The notes under the pieces: generated by a model
What the model saw: the letters and a program-made list of their open reading frames with translations, nothing else
Databases searched by the model: none
Told to the model about the DNA's origin: nothing
Translations under genes and position numbers: made by a program
Assembly (NCBI GenBank): GCA_037074705.1
Contig: CM073591.1
Coordinates: 178,647,432-178,711,431 of the forward strand
DNA: 64,000 nt
DNA from: Zhengitettix transpicula
Lineage: Eukaryota > Arthropoda > Insecta > Orthoptera > Tetrigidae
Direction of reading: 5' to 3'
Shown: piece by piece, positions 10,541-23,932 of the stretch
Position numbering within the stretch: position 1 is the first letter of the stretch
How the letters are laid out: the number at the start of each line of letters is the position of its first letter

Positions 10541-12250
10541 TCTACGCGAGTACAGATTGCAACAAAAATTGGTACTAGTATTATTCAAACAGGGAAACGG
10601 TTCTGTGGAAGTGAGAAACCCATAGCATAAAGGTCGTAAAAATTATAATTAAAAAAGTGATAATTAAGTGTTAATTTAGAGATCGTGACGACACAGCATA
10701 CACGCGAGAGAGAGAGAGAGAGATGTTAATACTCGACAAACTGCACAAGAAACGAAATAGTTCCTTTTTCGTAGTGAAATAACGCATAAGTATTTTGATC
10801 GAGTAAAAAGTATATTATATCACTCAATAATCCATCGATTTATAATAAAAAATAATCTGAAATTCTTTACTATCTTCGCGGAAAATGTAAGTTAATTTTC
10901 GATACTTATTAGCTCTCCAATATGGCGACCATATTTCTTCAATTTAATCTTTCGTAATGTCTGAATAATGAGGGACAATGATATCCTGCAATACTCAAGG
11001 AGTATTCTATTCGTAAAGAAATACGGTGATATGTTTGTTGCTATTGATCAAATAAAATTCAATGTATTTTATAGCTGTTAAATTAATGCACTATCGATCG
11101 AAATTATGTACGAAACTAGGAACATTTAAATGGAATTAAAAATACAATTGATGCACATTATGTAACGGACTCTCTTAAGTTGGTATAAATCTAAAAAAAT
11201 AAATTTGTGACGTTAAAGATAAATTTCAGGTTAGGATAACAGAATTGTGAGTGATTATGAATCATCTAATTTATATTCCATGTTTGGGAAGAACGTTTTA
11301 AGTGTGCAATTTTTGAGCTACTATTCTTAAAAACTGACGAATTATTTCAAATAAGCTTCTTGAAAAAATTTGTTATTGGTGTAAATCATTATAATTTCCC
11401 ATATTTGAATGTAAATGTGTAAAGATTAAGGGAATATATTTGATTGTGAATGTGTAAAGACTAAGGGAGTAATTACAAGAGGGAACTATTGAGAATCAAT
11501 GGCATTCCAAAAAAATTGATATTTTTCTATTGATGACAGCTGGCGTACTTCGATTTTTTGGATTTAATTTGTACACTGCTACCAACGTCAGGCAGTAGAA
11601 TCCACCAAATTACATTTTTAATCCTTTAAGCTATCTGGAGTATCTACGGTTATATTCATAAAGGTTTTATTTGTATACCATAAATGTACCAAAGATTTTT
11701 TACACACTTACGGTATTGTGATTATTTTTGACCGTAAAAAATGTACACCCTATCAGGCGGGGTGTGGAATTTTGAAACACGTAAAACGGCCGATATTTAA
11801 GTCGATTAAATGATAATGTTGTATCGTACGAAAGTTTGTACTGAACTAGGAACATTTACATTAAAATTAAAAGTACAATTTCTTCGTGTAACGTATTTCT
11901 CTAAGTCGGTACAAATATAAAAATTTCATATTTGGGAAGAGACTTTTAAATTTACATACATAATTTTTTTCAGTTTCTGAGCTAATTTCAGCATTTATTT
12001 TCAGTATGAAAAATAAGATATATACATATATATATAAGTTTGGGAATAATTGTGATAAACAAACTTTTGTATTGAAAACATAATATTAAAATTTATGTTA
12101 ATTGTGAACCAAATTTCGAGGTTATATTAATACAATTCAATGCACATTAAGTGTTTATGACCCTCTTTTCTATCCAATTCTTTAAAAGAGTTCCCAAATT
12201 TTGAACCTAAGTCAGATTATTCTTTACAATCAAACCTATCTTTGTCACAG
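10541..12250. other. AT-rich intergenic segment with a direct repeat
   Basis: About 11085-11330 and 11810-11985 are diverged direct copies (shared blocks ACTAGGAACATTTA, TACAATT, TGTAACG, CTCTTAAGT/CTCTAAGTC, GGTAYAAAT, TTTGGGAAGA). A (GA)n tract lies near 10707-10724. No coding capacity seen. Confidence 0.55.
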
Positions 12251-12660
12251 TTGCAGATCAACACGGTCATTATAGTAATACATGAATTATGAATCTGCAG
12301 TACATACATATATGTCCTTAGATCTAGGACAAGTCAACTTAAACTAAAACTATACGCACACAGAACTTTGGCGTAACAGTCAGTATGTTGTGGGAGCCGG
12401 ACGAGTGTGTGTTGGGAGGCTGAGCAGAGTGTTTGAAAGATCTGACCAGTATGGTAGTCATGGCGAGTGTGTTTTGGGGCCTGACCGGAGTGGTTACGAC
12501 AGTCTGTTGGGAAGGACCGGCAAGTGGAGGTCGCATTCAGCGTATGTATTAAAGGTATTTCTACAGCAAAACTCAGTGTGACGGACGTACGACAGTAAAG
12601 TTCGTGAACTGTAGGCTGGCGCAGGAATTTTGGTGAAGTGAAACGATATATCTATCAGTG
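12251..12660 (+). other. GC-richer segment, possible LTR/leader remnant
   Basis: GT-rich sequence with loosely repeated TGTGTTGGGAGGC / TGTTTTGGGGCCTGACC blocks ends in CTGGCGCAGGAATTTTGG near 12615, which resembles an LTR-retrotransposon leader with a TGGCG-type primer site. No partner LTR or coding sequence follows, so the call is weak. Confidence 0.2.
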
Positions 12661-13090
12661 ATATGGCCTTTAAATAAAATATTGTTCTTTAAAATTAAAA
12701 TAATCACTAGTGCACAATCCGATACCAGAGCAACTCTTAATAAAAACGGTATGCAGAAACCTGATTTTGTAAACCTTTATGTAAATAATTTTCCATCAGA
12801 TTTCTCTATATACGTCAGATTTCTCTACTTTTTCTTGTTGTTGTTAGTTTCATTTTATAAAATTTTGTTATTGTATAATAAATTTGTATATTCCTTTGTA
12901 ACTTTGGAGAAAAATGAAAACCACTATCATTTTTAGAGGACCCCTAAGCTGCACTGAAGTTTTTGATATAATTATAGTTGAGGCGTTTATTAAAAAAAAT
13001 GTACAAAATTCGATGTCGAAATTGTAATTAAATAATCTTTTGTTTTCTCTTCAAAATAATTTTGTTTTAATTTCAAGTTAAAAAATCCTG

Positions 13091-16000
13091 ATAACTTAAA
13101 TAAATTTCGCGAGATCCACAACCCCGATTTGAATCGAACCTCGGTTGATTTCGCGTTATTTTTTTGTAACTTACCCCCAACCCCACCCCAAAGGGTGCTC
13201 CTTTCCAATGTTAAAAGGGGTTGAAATTATACTCATATAACATCGGTCGAAACACTATCAATGTTTTTGAACCCTAAAAGTATTAATGCGACTAAAATAT
13301 CGACTGTTGGGCAACGCGTGGGGGTGGGAATAGATGGGCGCGGGATAGATATTTTACCACATGGTAACGGGCGTTTTCTGCGTCGAATAAATATATTTCG
13401 GGTTCAATTAATAAAATTTCTCTATATAATCTCCGTGTATAATTTCAATCACTTTCTGGATTGAAAGGGAGTGGAGTGGCATTACATTATACTGACGGGA
13501 AAAAATCGACAATGGAGTCGAGGGTTATTGATGCCAATGAGTTTAATTATGGCATTCGACTAACCGTTTGACTCCCCCAAAGAGGGGTTTCCGGGGAGGT
13601 AAATTTTCAAACGTGTTAAACTGTCAATATTTGTGTGGAATAAATATTTGCCGGGATCAATGATCGGGATCTACCGATTTTGTTGGTGCATAATGTCAAC
13701 ACCTTACTGCACGGTAAGGAAGTACGCATATTGGTGGCGGTGGGTTACATTAAAATGACACAAAAAGCAAAGATCGACGTTATGGATGTCTCTGAGTTCA
13801 TTTATGACACTCAACTGCCATTTAACCCTCGAGGCTGGGAAGAGTGGGGGTAGTAATTTTGGAACATGTAAAGTGGTCGAAATTTATGATGAATAAATAT
13901 TTTTCAGGGTTAATTATATTGATTGTCTTTCCTACGATGTATTTATGTATAATTTCAACCCCTTACAGCATGAGAAGGATCACCCTTAGAGATGGTGGTG
14001 GTGGGTGGGATACAAGAAAATATTGTGAATAAATCCTAGATTTGAATCAAATTCAAGTTTATGGAACTTGAGTGGTGGCCGAGCGTTGGAGGGGCTAGGC
14101 GGGGGTATAAATTTTCAACCATGCTGAATGTTCGACATTTGGGTGAAATAAATATTTGACGCTGTCAATGACTTTGATAGTGTTTCTACCGATTTTTTTA
14201 TGTATAATTTTACCCCCTTTCAATATGGGAGGGGAGGATGGGTTATGGATGTCGCTGAATTTCTTTATTACAACGTGGGCAACGCACGGAGTTTTGTGGT
14301 GGTGGCCGGGGGGTGTTTAGGGGCCCCGCGGAGTTGGGCGGGGGAATAAATTATTAATTGTGTTAACCGGTCGATTTTTGCTTAGAATAAATATATTCAG
14401 GGATCAATAAGATTCATAAAGTTCTCTACAAAATCTCTGTGTATAATTTCAAACCCTTACGGGCTTGGGAGGGGTGTACCCTTAAGGGTGGCGTTGGAGT
14501 GACATTTAATAAAAAGAACGCAAAATATATACAGATTGGAATCCAATCCGGGATTATAGTTGTTACTGAGTTTAATTCCGACAGTCAACTTGCCGTATAA
14601 GTCCCCCATTTTCTAATATGTAAAAACGGCCAATATATTCGTTAGATGGCTTCAACCCCCTTAAGAATGGGAGGTGAGCACTTTTAGGCTTCGAGGAGAG
14701 TTACATAAAAATAGCGCAAAAGCACCGAAATTGGTGTCGAATAGGTGGATATGGATAAATGACATCTCGGACAACGCCAGGCACCCAGCTAGTTTAATAA
14801 ATAAAGCAGAGTGTATGTTTGTGTATATGTATATTTGTTTGTATGTATGTATATTTGTATGTTCCTTATAAAAATCTACACTTGTGAAGCAAAATTCACC
14901 AAATTTCGGACACGTGTTGTTTAGGATCAGGAAACAAACTTTGGCGGGATGAGACGCGTCTACCACCCCCACGAGCGGGGGTGAACAGGAGTGGAAATAT
15001 TTAAAAATGCTAAATATGCCTATATTTGAGTAGGATACATATTTTAGGGGTCAAATATATTGATAGTGTTTCTACCGATGTTACCTGAGTATAATTTTCA
15101 TCCCCTTCACCATGGGAAAAGAGCACCCTTAGGGGTGGGGTGGACGAGCGTTACAAGAAAATAACGGGAATACAAATGAGTACAAGTGAGTTTCATAATG
15201 ATATTCAATTGGCCATTTAACCCCCAGGGAAGGGGGTGGAATTTTTCAAACATGGTGAAAGGTCGATCATTGCGTGATCATTCAGGGTTAATTAGATTTA
15301 TAGTATTTCTACCTATGTTGTGTGTGAAAAATTATAAACCCTTGCGGCATGAGAGGGAGCACGCTAAGGGATGAGGGTGAAAATATTCAAACATTAAACC
15401 GCTGACCGTCGGGGTGTAACTGCAAGTTAAATGTTATAATTAATCTCAGCTACATCCTTAATCCCGGATTCGACTCCAATCTCGTTTTTTTGCGTTATCA
15501 TTTATGTAATGCAAGTCCTATTTACCCTTCAGCGACATCCATAACCCGGATTTGTTTCGAAACACGGTTGTTTTCGCATTTTTTCTTTTAACTCCAATCC
15601 ACTCCCACTCCTACCAGTCCTCCCCTCCCATATTGAAAGGGGGTCAAATTATACACAAACAAAATATATCAATCTAATTAATTATAAAATTAATTATTAA
15701 AAGCAAATATCAACATCGATTGCATTTTTATCAATTTCCGTCCCCGATCACCCCCTCCCCTGGGGGTTAACTGACCAATTCAATGTCATAAGTAAACTAT
15801 GCGCCACCCACACCCCTCGATTTGACACCAATATCGATTGTTTTGCTTTATTTTTATGTTATGCCACTTTACACCCACCCTTAAAGGTGTTCTCCTCCCA
15901 AGCACTAAAGGGTTTGAAATAATACACGAATAACATGTAAATTTTATGAATCTCATTTTCCCAAAATATATTTATTCGACGCAAATGTCGGCCAGTTAAC

Positions 16001-18390
16001 ATGTTTGAAATGTTCTACCCCAGCCCACTCCCGTCCAGCTCCTCCCATCACTGCCCTACCTAGGATTTGACTCGAATCTTGGTTGTTTTAGCTTAATTTT
16101 CTTGTAACTCCCCTACATCCCAACCCCTAAGCGTCCTCCCCTCTCATACCGAAATAGGTTGAAATTATACACAAACAGCATCGGTAGAAATACTATCAAT
16201 GTTATTGACTCCTGAGAAATATTTATTCCACACAAACATAAACGGTTTAACATGTTTGAAAATTTACACCCCCGCCACCCCTAGTTGGGCAAAGTTAAAA
16301 GGTAAATATAATGTCCTAATTACATTAATTGACATTCATAACCCTGGATTCGACTCCAATCTCGATTGTTTTTGTGTAATGCAACTCCACCTCCACTCGT
16401 AAGGGGAGATCCCCTCCCATTTCCGAAAGTAGTTGAAATTAAACACGGAAAACATGTAGAGAAATATTATGAATATCATTGCTCCCGAAATATATTTATT
16501 CGACGCAAAATTCTTCCGGTTAACTTATTTTAAAATTTCTACCAAACGTCCACCTCCAACCAACCCCTTCCCACCCTAGCCCACGCCCACTCGAGTTGCC
16601 CAGATTTTCATAAATGAATCAACGACGATTTTACTCGAATCTTGGTTTTTCGTCTTATTTTTATTAATTCACCTCCACATACACCACTAAGCGTGTTCTC
16701 CCCTCAAGGGATTAAACTTTTACACACATAACATAGGGAAAATACTATAAATCTAATTAACCCATAAAAAATTATTTCACTCACATATCGACCGTTTAAC
16801 ACGGATAAAAATTTCCACCCTAGCCCTTGGGGGTTAAATTGGCAATTTAATATCATCATTAAACTCAGCGACATCCATAACCATGGATTTGACTCTAATC
16901 GCGGTTGTATTCGCATGATTTTCTTGTAACGCCTGTCCGCCCCCACTCCTAAGAGTGCTCCTTTCCCACGTTAAAAGGGGTTGAAATTATACTCATATTA
17001 CATAGGTAGAAACACTATCAATATCTTAGACCTCTAAATATATTTCTCATTACCATGTTTAATTTCCATTTATTTTTAATATTGTATATTTCAATACGAA
17101 AGAATTCTCTTCCAGAGAACATACAAATCTATTTTTTACTATCTGGGTGCCCGACATTGCCCGAGAGGTCATTTATCCACAACCTCCGAAATGACTCCAA
17201 TTTCGGTTGCTTTTGCGCAATTGTTATGTAACGTTCCTCGAATCCTATCCGAAGGGGGTTGAATTCCCATGCCGAAGGGGTTGAATTCATTGACCAATTT
17301 TATTAGCCGTTTTTACATGTTAGAAGATGACCATTCGCACAAATGTGTGATAATCAAAAAGTATTTATTCCACGCAAAAATCCGCCGATTACATTGTGTG
17401 AAAATTTCTATCCCCGCCCACCACCTCCAAAACCCGTTGCGTTACCCAGAATGTCACAATTAGACTCAGCGACATTCATAGTCTCTGAATTTATTCGAAT
17501 CTCGGTTGATTTTGCGTTATTTTTATTTAACGTACCTCCACCACACCCCTAAGCTTGCTCCCCTCACAGGGGTTGAAATTATACACCAACAACATCGGTA
17601 TAAAACTATCAAAGTAATTAACTTCAGGAAATAATTAGCGCAAATATCAGTCGTTTAATATTTTTGAAAATTTCCACCCCTGACCACTCCCGCGTTCGAG
17701 GACTTAAACGGCATGTTGAATGTCGTAATTAAACGCCATAGGGGGTTGAAGTCATTGACCAAATATATCGGCCGTTCTTACATGTTAGAAGATGACCACC
17801 CTCACAAATGCGTGACAGTCAAAAAGTATTTATTCGACGCAAAAATCGGCCGATTACATTGTCTTAAAATTTTTACACCCGCAAACCAACTGCCAAACCC
17901 GTCGCGTTACCAAGGTTTTCCCAATTAGTCTCAACGACATTCGTAGTCTCTAAATTGATTAGAATCTCGGTTGTTTTTGCGTTTTTTGATTTAACGTACC
18001 TCCACCCCACCCGAAACTTTCTCCCCTCACAGGGGTTGAAATTATCCACAAACAGCATTGGTATAAATACTATCAAAGTAATTAACCCTAGGACATAATT
18101 ATCGCAAATATCGACCGTTTATTATATTTGAAAATTTAGGGGACTTAAAAAGTCTAGTTGAATGTCGTAATTAAACTGAGTGACATTCTCGATAGTTTCT
18201 GCTTTCTTTTTATGTAATGCCACTTCACGCCCACCCTTAAGGGTGCAACCCTCCAAAACCCGAAAGGGGTTGAAATTATACACAGAGAACATGTAGAGAA
18301 ATTTTATGAATCTCATTGATGCCGAAATATATTTATTCGAAGCAAAAATCGCCCGGTTAACATGTTTGAAAATATATTCCAGAGTTTCTG
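13091..18390. repeat. Array of about 270-300-bp tandem repeats in both orientations (Helitron-like element cluster)
   Basis: A degenerate unit recurs about 18 times: GTTGAAATTATACACA...CATCGGTAGAAA...TATTTATTCGACGCAAA...GTTTAACATGTTTGAAAAT...ACTCAGCGACATCCATAACC...GGTTGTTTTYGCG...CACCCCTAAG (separate blocks of one unit). In the right block the GTTGAAATTAT block starts at 16159, 16433, 16712, 16981, 17573, 18036 and 18269, so spacing is about 270-300 bp with truncated units. Orientation: plus at 13091-13260 and 15430-18390, minus at 13360-15400. Conserved ends (CCCAGCTAGT near 14784-14793; its complement near 17139-17148) beside a TTTGTATGTTCC leader mark element boundaries inside the array. 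No coding sequence. Confidence 0.85.
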
Positions 18391-18439
18391 TACGCTGAAT
18401 TACGTCATCCCCTCCCACCAGTTTGAATTCAGAAAACAT

Positions 18440-19600
18440 CATTCAACTCAATACGTCATTTTTCAGCTCTTTTAAGCTGCATACCAATCCATAAACAAGT
18501 TCAGTATATCTTCCACCATCTTCATAGACATGCAGAAAGCCTACGACAAAGGCTGGATATAAGTTCTTAAAACTAGGCATACGCCCAAACTTCGTTCAGC
18601 TATATCAAGCTTTCCTCACAAACAGATCCTCCTTCATTTATGTTAACTATGCGTTCTCAAGTATATTCTCGCCAGCCGGAAGCAGGCTTCCCCCAGGGCG
18701 CGATTTTCTCTCCCCTCAACATTTTCTGTCATCACATTCCAACTCCATGTCACTAGAAATCACAGTTAATTCAGTACGCGGAAGATACCGCAATAACTAT
18801 AATCAACAAAGATTATTACTAAATCCACCGATAGGCTCTTTCTCCCCCGGTTACTAGATTGACGAATCTCCCCAAATCCTTCAAAAACTTTGTTAATCTA
18901 TTTCAGTCATAGACGCGATAAAATAAACCTATTAAGCAACCGCCCGTCAGTTTTAGAAGTCCCCTGTAACACTCACACAAATACTACGTATTTCTTATAT
19001 CATTAAACGCAACCCTCAGATTATAAAATCTTGTTCGAAACGTTGGAAACAGAATAGTTTCAAAACTAAATTTTAAAAACATATTAAGTCCCGACAATGC
19101 AAAAAATCTTTCAAAACACTCCTCCATATATATAAAACCTTTATTCGCCCCCTTTTCGACTATGCTGTCTTCCTTATTAAGTAATGACGGTCTAACAGAC
19201 TGGACCTAATTAGAACTAGTTCTGCGGTATTGCCTTCACCCCTCGAAGCGTCCTGCTCTCAGCCTCACAGATTATTTATTCGGCTTCTCCAGACTTGCAC
19301 ACTCATCAGAACTAAATATGCCATTAAAACCTTTCACAATAATTCCGCTTATTTAGTTTCTTCAACGCACCGGTAAAGACCGAGCGTAAACCAAAATTCA
19401 AATATCATATCCGCCTCATATGTGTCTACAGAGCATGTCCGGATTATTCCTGGAACATTCTCACACAAATTTTCCAAACACCTCCTCATCCTCTAATAAA
19501 TAAGACAGGTATACATTAAATAATTATGAGATGTAATCATGTCATTCACACGAAAACACATCACCTAAAATTTCCAAAAACTGATACGTTAACCAGCATT
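18440..19600 (+). pseudogene. Jockey-type LINE reverse transcriptase remnant
   Basis: In shifting frames the plus strand reads as the finger/palm region of a Jockey-clade RT: IFIDMQKAYDK near 18525, then LTNRSS-like, AGFPQGAIFSPLN-like text near 18675-18720 and a decayed YADDT-like position near 18775-18790. RT thumb and C-terminal resemblance continues to about 19600. Numerous stops and frameshifts. Confidence 0.7.
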
Positions 19601-19687
19601 GAGGTGCTGTCAGGTGATCTCATGCCGCAGTCGTAGTTATCTGGCAAGAAATTAGCTATATGCATCTTACCGCGCAAAAAGTCGGTT

Positions 19688-20924
19688 ATTTTTTCCCCCA
19701 ACTTGTTTATGGTGTGGGAATTAATAAAAACCAAGTTTTCTATTTAGAAAGACAACGTTAAAATTTTCTGTGGCCTAAAAACCACGATATTTTGCACCTC
19801 ATTTCAGTTTTTCGCTAATAGCAAAAAAAAGCACTCTATTGGAACTAATGTTCAGTAATAAATTGTAGATCATAAAATTCTTCATATAATGCTATATCTC
19901 ACTACGAAATTCGGTCCAACGAAGTAGTTGAAATCGTTGGTCAATTTTATGACACTTTACGTAATTTGCAAAAAGAATGCAGTATCGCATATTTGTAGTG
20001 CTGATATCTCTAAAATAGTTAGTCATTGAAGAAATGTTTTAGGCAATTTAATTCTTTTTCCAACGCATAACCTAGTTTTAAAATACATTGAGAATAGCTT
20101 AAAATACACCCTGTTTACCGCCGGACCTGTTGTGCTAATGTTTTGGCGCTGAGGATGTGAGTGATATTTTTCCACTTAGTTACTCACTTTAGATAAATAT
20201 ACTACGTATTTACTTACTTTACTTTGATAATTCATCTGAATATTGCTTAATGCTACTTATAAAATTTTTAACAAGAATAGTTTAATTCACAAATCGAATA
20301 TCACAGCGTTTTACCTATAGCCCAGTAGCTATATACACCTTTCCGCGCAAAAATGCTTCGACAAAAGTCCGCAGTTCTGATTGCTATTCTTTCTTCCTTG
20401 CAAAAGTATATAGATACTATTTGAAACGCTGGACTATTTGTACCTCTGACGTAGTTATCGTCACTCCCATCCTCAGCTAGCAAAATGGGTGTATTTTCGA
20501 CAATTCTCAATGGATTATTAAAATCTGAACATGCATTGGAAAGAGATTTAATTCTCTAAAAGCTTTATTCTATGAAAAATTAGTTTACTGCCGACTATTT
20601 TGGAAATATCAGCAATAGAAATATGACAAACTGTATTCTTTTCGAAAGTGACTTCAAATGTAAATTTGACGAACGATTTTTACCACTTCGTTGGACCGAA
20701 TTTCGTATTCCAATGCGCCATTCGTTGCTGAATTTTATTCTGTACAATTTATTACTCAACATTATTTTCAATAGAATGGTTCACGCTTTTGCTATTAGCA
20801 AAAAACTTTTAAAAAGTGCAAAATTTCGTGATTTTTAGGCCACAAAAACTTTTCCCGAAGCCTTTAGAATTTGAAACTTGGTTTTTCATTAATGGCCACA
20901 ACATAAACAAGTTGGGGAAAAAGA
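19688..20924. repeat. Long inverted repeat (arms about 465 bp, spacer about 295 bp)
   Basis: The left arm 19688-20166 is the diverged reverse complement of the right arm 20461-20924. Paired landmarks are CCAACTTGTTTATG with CATAAACAAGTTGG, TTTTCGCTAATAGCAAAA with its complement near 20785, CGAAATTCGGTCCAACGAAG with its complement near 20690, and CGCTGAGGATG with CATCCTCAGC. It sits between two Jockey fragments. It could be a fold-back element or two opposed copies of one repeat. Confidence 0.8.
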
Positions 20925-20984
20925 ATAAAATACCCAACCTTTTGCTCGTGGGGCCTTTTCTTTTGGACATTGCTACTGGGCTAC

Positions 20985-21212
20985 CAATGGAAAGAAGTGT
21001 AGCGCATGCAAGTCGAACAAGGCAGACACGAGACGTAAGGACCAAAGGTACAGGAAACGTTGCGGAGCCGCCTCGCAATGCGCAGTGACTCGGGCTTGTA
21101 AATGGTAGAACCTCGTACTGATAAGACTCGTTGCCGTTAACCTCTAGAATTTTCTGCCAAGGATCCAGAACCATTCCTCTACATCACGCACACACACATG
21201 CACACATCCAAC
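20985..21212. repeat. Direct repeat copy 1 (about 230 bp; partner at 23933-24172)
   Basis: Shares with 23933-24172, in the same order, CAATGGAAAGAAGTG, CGTAAGG, GGACCAAAGGT, CAGGAAACG, GCCGCCTCG, GTTAACC and TTTTCTGCCAAGGAT. Both copies have related minus-strand open frames (PWQKI near the start), which I do not recognise. Confidence 0.75.
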
Positions 21213-22799
21213 GATGCCTAATCATTTTATGTTTCAGGAATAATTCAGTATCGAGAAGCGAAATTCAGTGTCGAAACGTAATTAATTCAACTACCTTTTA
21301 TGTTTCAGATATCGTGAACAACTAGTTCTTGCTATATTTATGTCTAACCATCTTTGCTGTTTCCAGAACTCATCGGTACATAACTTCGTTCCAAAATACC
21401 ACACCATACCATCCTACTTGTTCAGGTTTTATAGGGTTTGCCTGCATCCTGAGCAAATGTCGAGTACGTCACCGAAATGTAGTTGACGGGTCATAGTAAT
21501 CCAAGGTTGTGACACCACGATCAACTTCCTTCTCAACTGAAATCCAGTTCCCACCGGACATCAAGAAAAATTTATTATTGTTGATAAATTTACAATGTAC
21601 AAGACCTAGTTTTCATGCCGAATTTCATTCATTAAAAAACAAATACTTTAATTTTCATTTATTAATTCGTGGCAGTTTTGAACATACAGTTCTTAAATCA
21701 TTACAATCAAATTCGTCGAATCTCTTATCTCAGGGCCATAACTGGGTTTGATAATTAAAACAAAATCGATGTATAACCTGACAATTAACAATTCAAATAT
21801 AAAAGTTAACCTAAAACAATATGAAAATAAGTGAAAAGAAAACTGAACGAATAGAAAACTGAACGAAATCTGACTATACCTTTTTAATTATCGTTTACAA
21901 ATTTGTATCAAAGTATTGTTACTCACGGACCGTCTGTCTGGTACCAGATCTCTCTCTTGTATCTTGAAAACTACCACACTAAAACGCCATTTTTTACATA
22001 GACTCTACACTTCATTGAAAATTTTAATACACACGATTATAATACTCGTCCTCTGCTACCTGGAACCTCGGATGAGCCGCCCGCTTTGGTCTGCTAGTGG
22101 TTTTCGGTCCCCTCTATGCGATAATTGTTCAATAAGCGTGAAACAACTATTTGCTTCACCGTGTGAAAATTATTAAATAAATCTCTCCGTAAAATATTTG
22201 CTTGCTTTCATGTAGAAATACATGATATCGCCATTCGTACTTTATATCTGCAAACTTCACTGTTCGTTGCTTTAGGTGAACTGAACTATATTATCTCCCC
22301 GTCGACTTTTAACAGTTTCATCTCTCGTACGCAGAATTTTGACTTCTTCACCTTTCAATCGCTGATTCCAGACTTTTACGTTTGAACTGTTCCGTTTCTC
22401 GCAGCAGACTGGCGTTCTCCATGGTCGAACAAAGGAAAAACCCGCCTTCATTGTCGCCTTTACGCATTCGTACCGCTAACAATTTATTTATATTAAAAAC
22501 AATTAATGGTCTGTTTAATTGGCATTACAATATATTTATTTACAAAACAATACTTAGTTTAATGAGAATTTCAGACAAAGAAATATAGTTAAAATTCCGA
22601 ACCATTGCTGGGTCCACAATAATGATATCCAAGAAAGTTAGCCCCTCCCCAAGAACTCTATTCTTACAGACCAATATCACTTTATTCCGTCGTAAGCAAC
22701 ATTCTTCAACGAATAATAATGAATCACCTGCTACATTTTGAATACTGAATTTCGCCCCACCAGTTCGGTATTTGAAAGGTCGCTCTACACACGACGTCA
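21213..22799. other. Intergenic, unassigned
   Basis: No gene or repeat family recognised. Short open frames only. Confidence 0.45.
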
Positions 22800-23670
22800 T
22801 TTTTTAACTCCTGTCTGCTATTTCTCATTCTATCAACAAATTTAGTATCTCCACAACCATTTTTATCGATAAAGTTTGGATCGACGATCTACTTTATAAA
22901 CTGCTTAAATTAGGAATCCATCCGTATTTCGTAAAACTAATACGAGCCTTTCTCGGAAACGCATCTTCCTTCGTATCCGTTTAAAATACCTTCTCTAGGA
23001 AGGCAGCCTCCCCAAAGACATAATATTTTCTCCACTTCTATTCAACATTTACTGGCACGACATTCTAATCTCCCCAACACAAGAATTCACGTTTCCGTCA
23101 ATGCGCAATCTTGCTATCAACAGTTTAAGTTTTGTTTCCCCTTCCTGGAAGACTGGTTCGAACGATAGCGAATCACTCCGAATTCCTCCAAAATAGAACT
23201 AATCTTTTTCATACACAGAAGCGACGAAATAAATCGCTCCTACAACATTCCAATCATTAAATTTTGGGAAGCCCAAATATCCCCAAAACTGGCCACCATA
23301 TATCTTGACATTTCTCTAAATGAGACACTCGATCTACCCAATCTAGTCCAAACGTTTCGTAAAAGAATAGTATCTCGTCTTAACATGATTGAATGCCGTC
23401 CGTCCCGATAATCCTCCACATCGTCCAAAACACCACCGTCTCTATTTTTTTGTCAGTAAAGGATATAGAAGACTGGTCTCGACTAGAACGCAGTCCATCG
23501 TATCGCAATGGATGCCCCAAGCACTCAGTTCGTTACCTCACTGCCAAAATTCACCAACTTGGCCCACAAACTGTCTTGGTGGTGCTAAATTTAAGCTGCG
23601 AATCATTTGTAACAAATCTTCTAGTCGACCCATCAAGGCTGGAAAAAAACAAGCTCAAATGCCCCATGCG
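22800..23670 (+). pseudogene. Second Jockey-type LINE reverse transcriptase remnant
   Basis: Plus strand, several frames: KVWIDDLLYKLLKLGIHPYF near 22868-22930, ASSFVSV, a decayed PKGIIFSPLLFNIYWHDI region near 23010-23070, then RT C-terminal text with KRFVKE near 23350 and an open frame ending at 23766. Same kind of element as 18440-19600. Pseudogenised. Confidence 0.75.
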
Positions 23671-23932
23671 TTTGCAATAAAAAATCTCCAGAATCTATCC
23701 CCAGAACCCTCTGTTCCAGACAATCCTGATAATTTAACTATCCAATACCTCTATATCTATAACTAGGATAGTTAAGCTATTATGACTATCGTTTTTGAAT
23801 AAACTATTGTAATTCTCCATAGAACCGAATTACAGAGTCTAGCTTAACTCTCCCCAACACTGGCCCATGCGTAGTGAACTCCGTGCTGCAGACGTAGATT
23901 TCTCTGGATAGGAAAGCCAATAAGCCGGATCG

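Noticed and set aside
12251..12660. Solo LTR with primer-binding site
   Set aside because: TGGCGCAGG is suggestive, but there is no TG...CA bordered pair, no target duplication and no coding part, so I did not promote it beyond a weak note.
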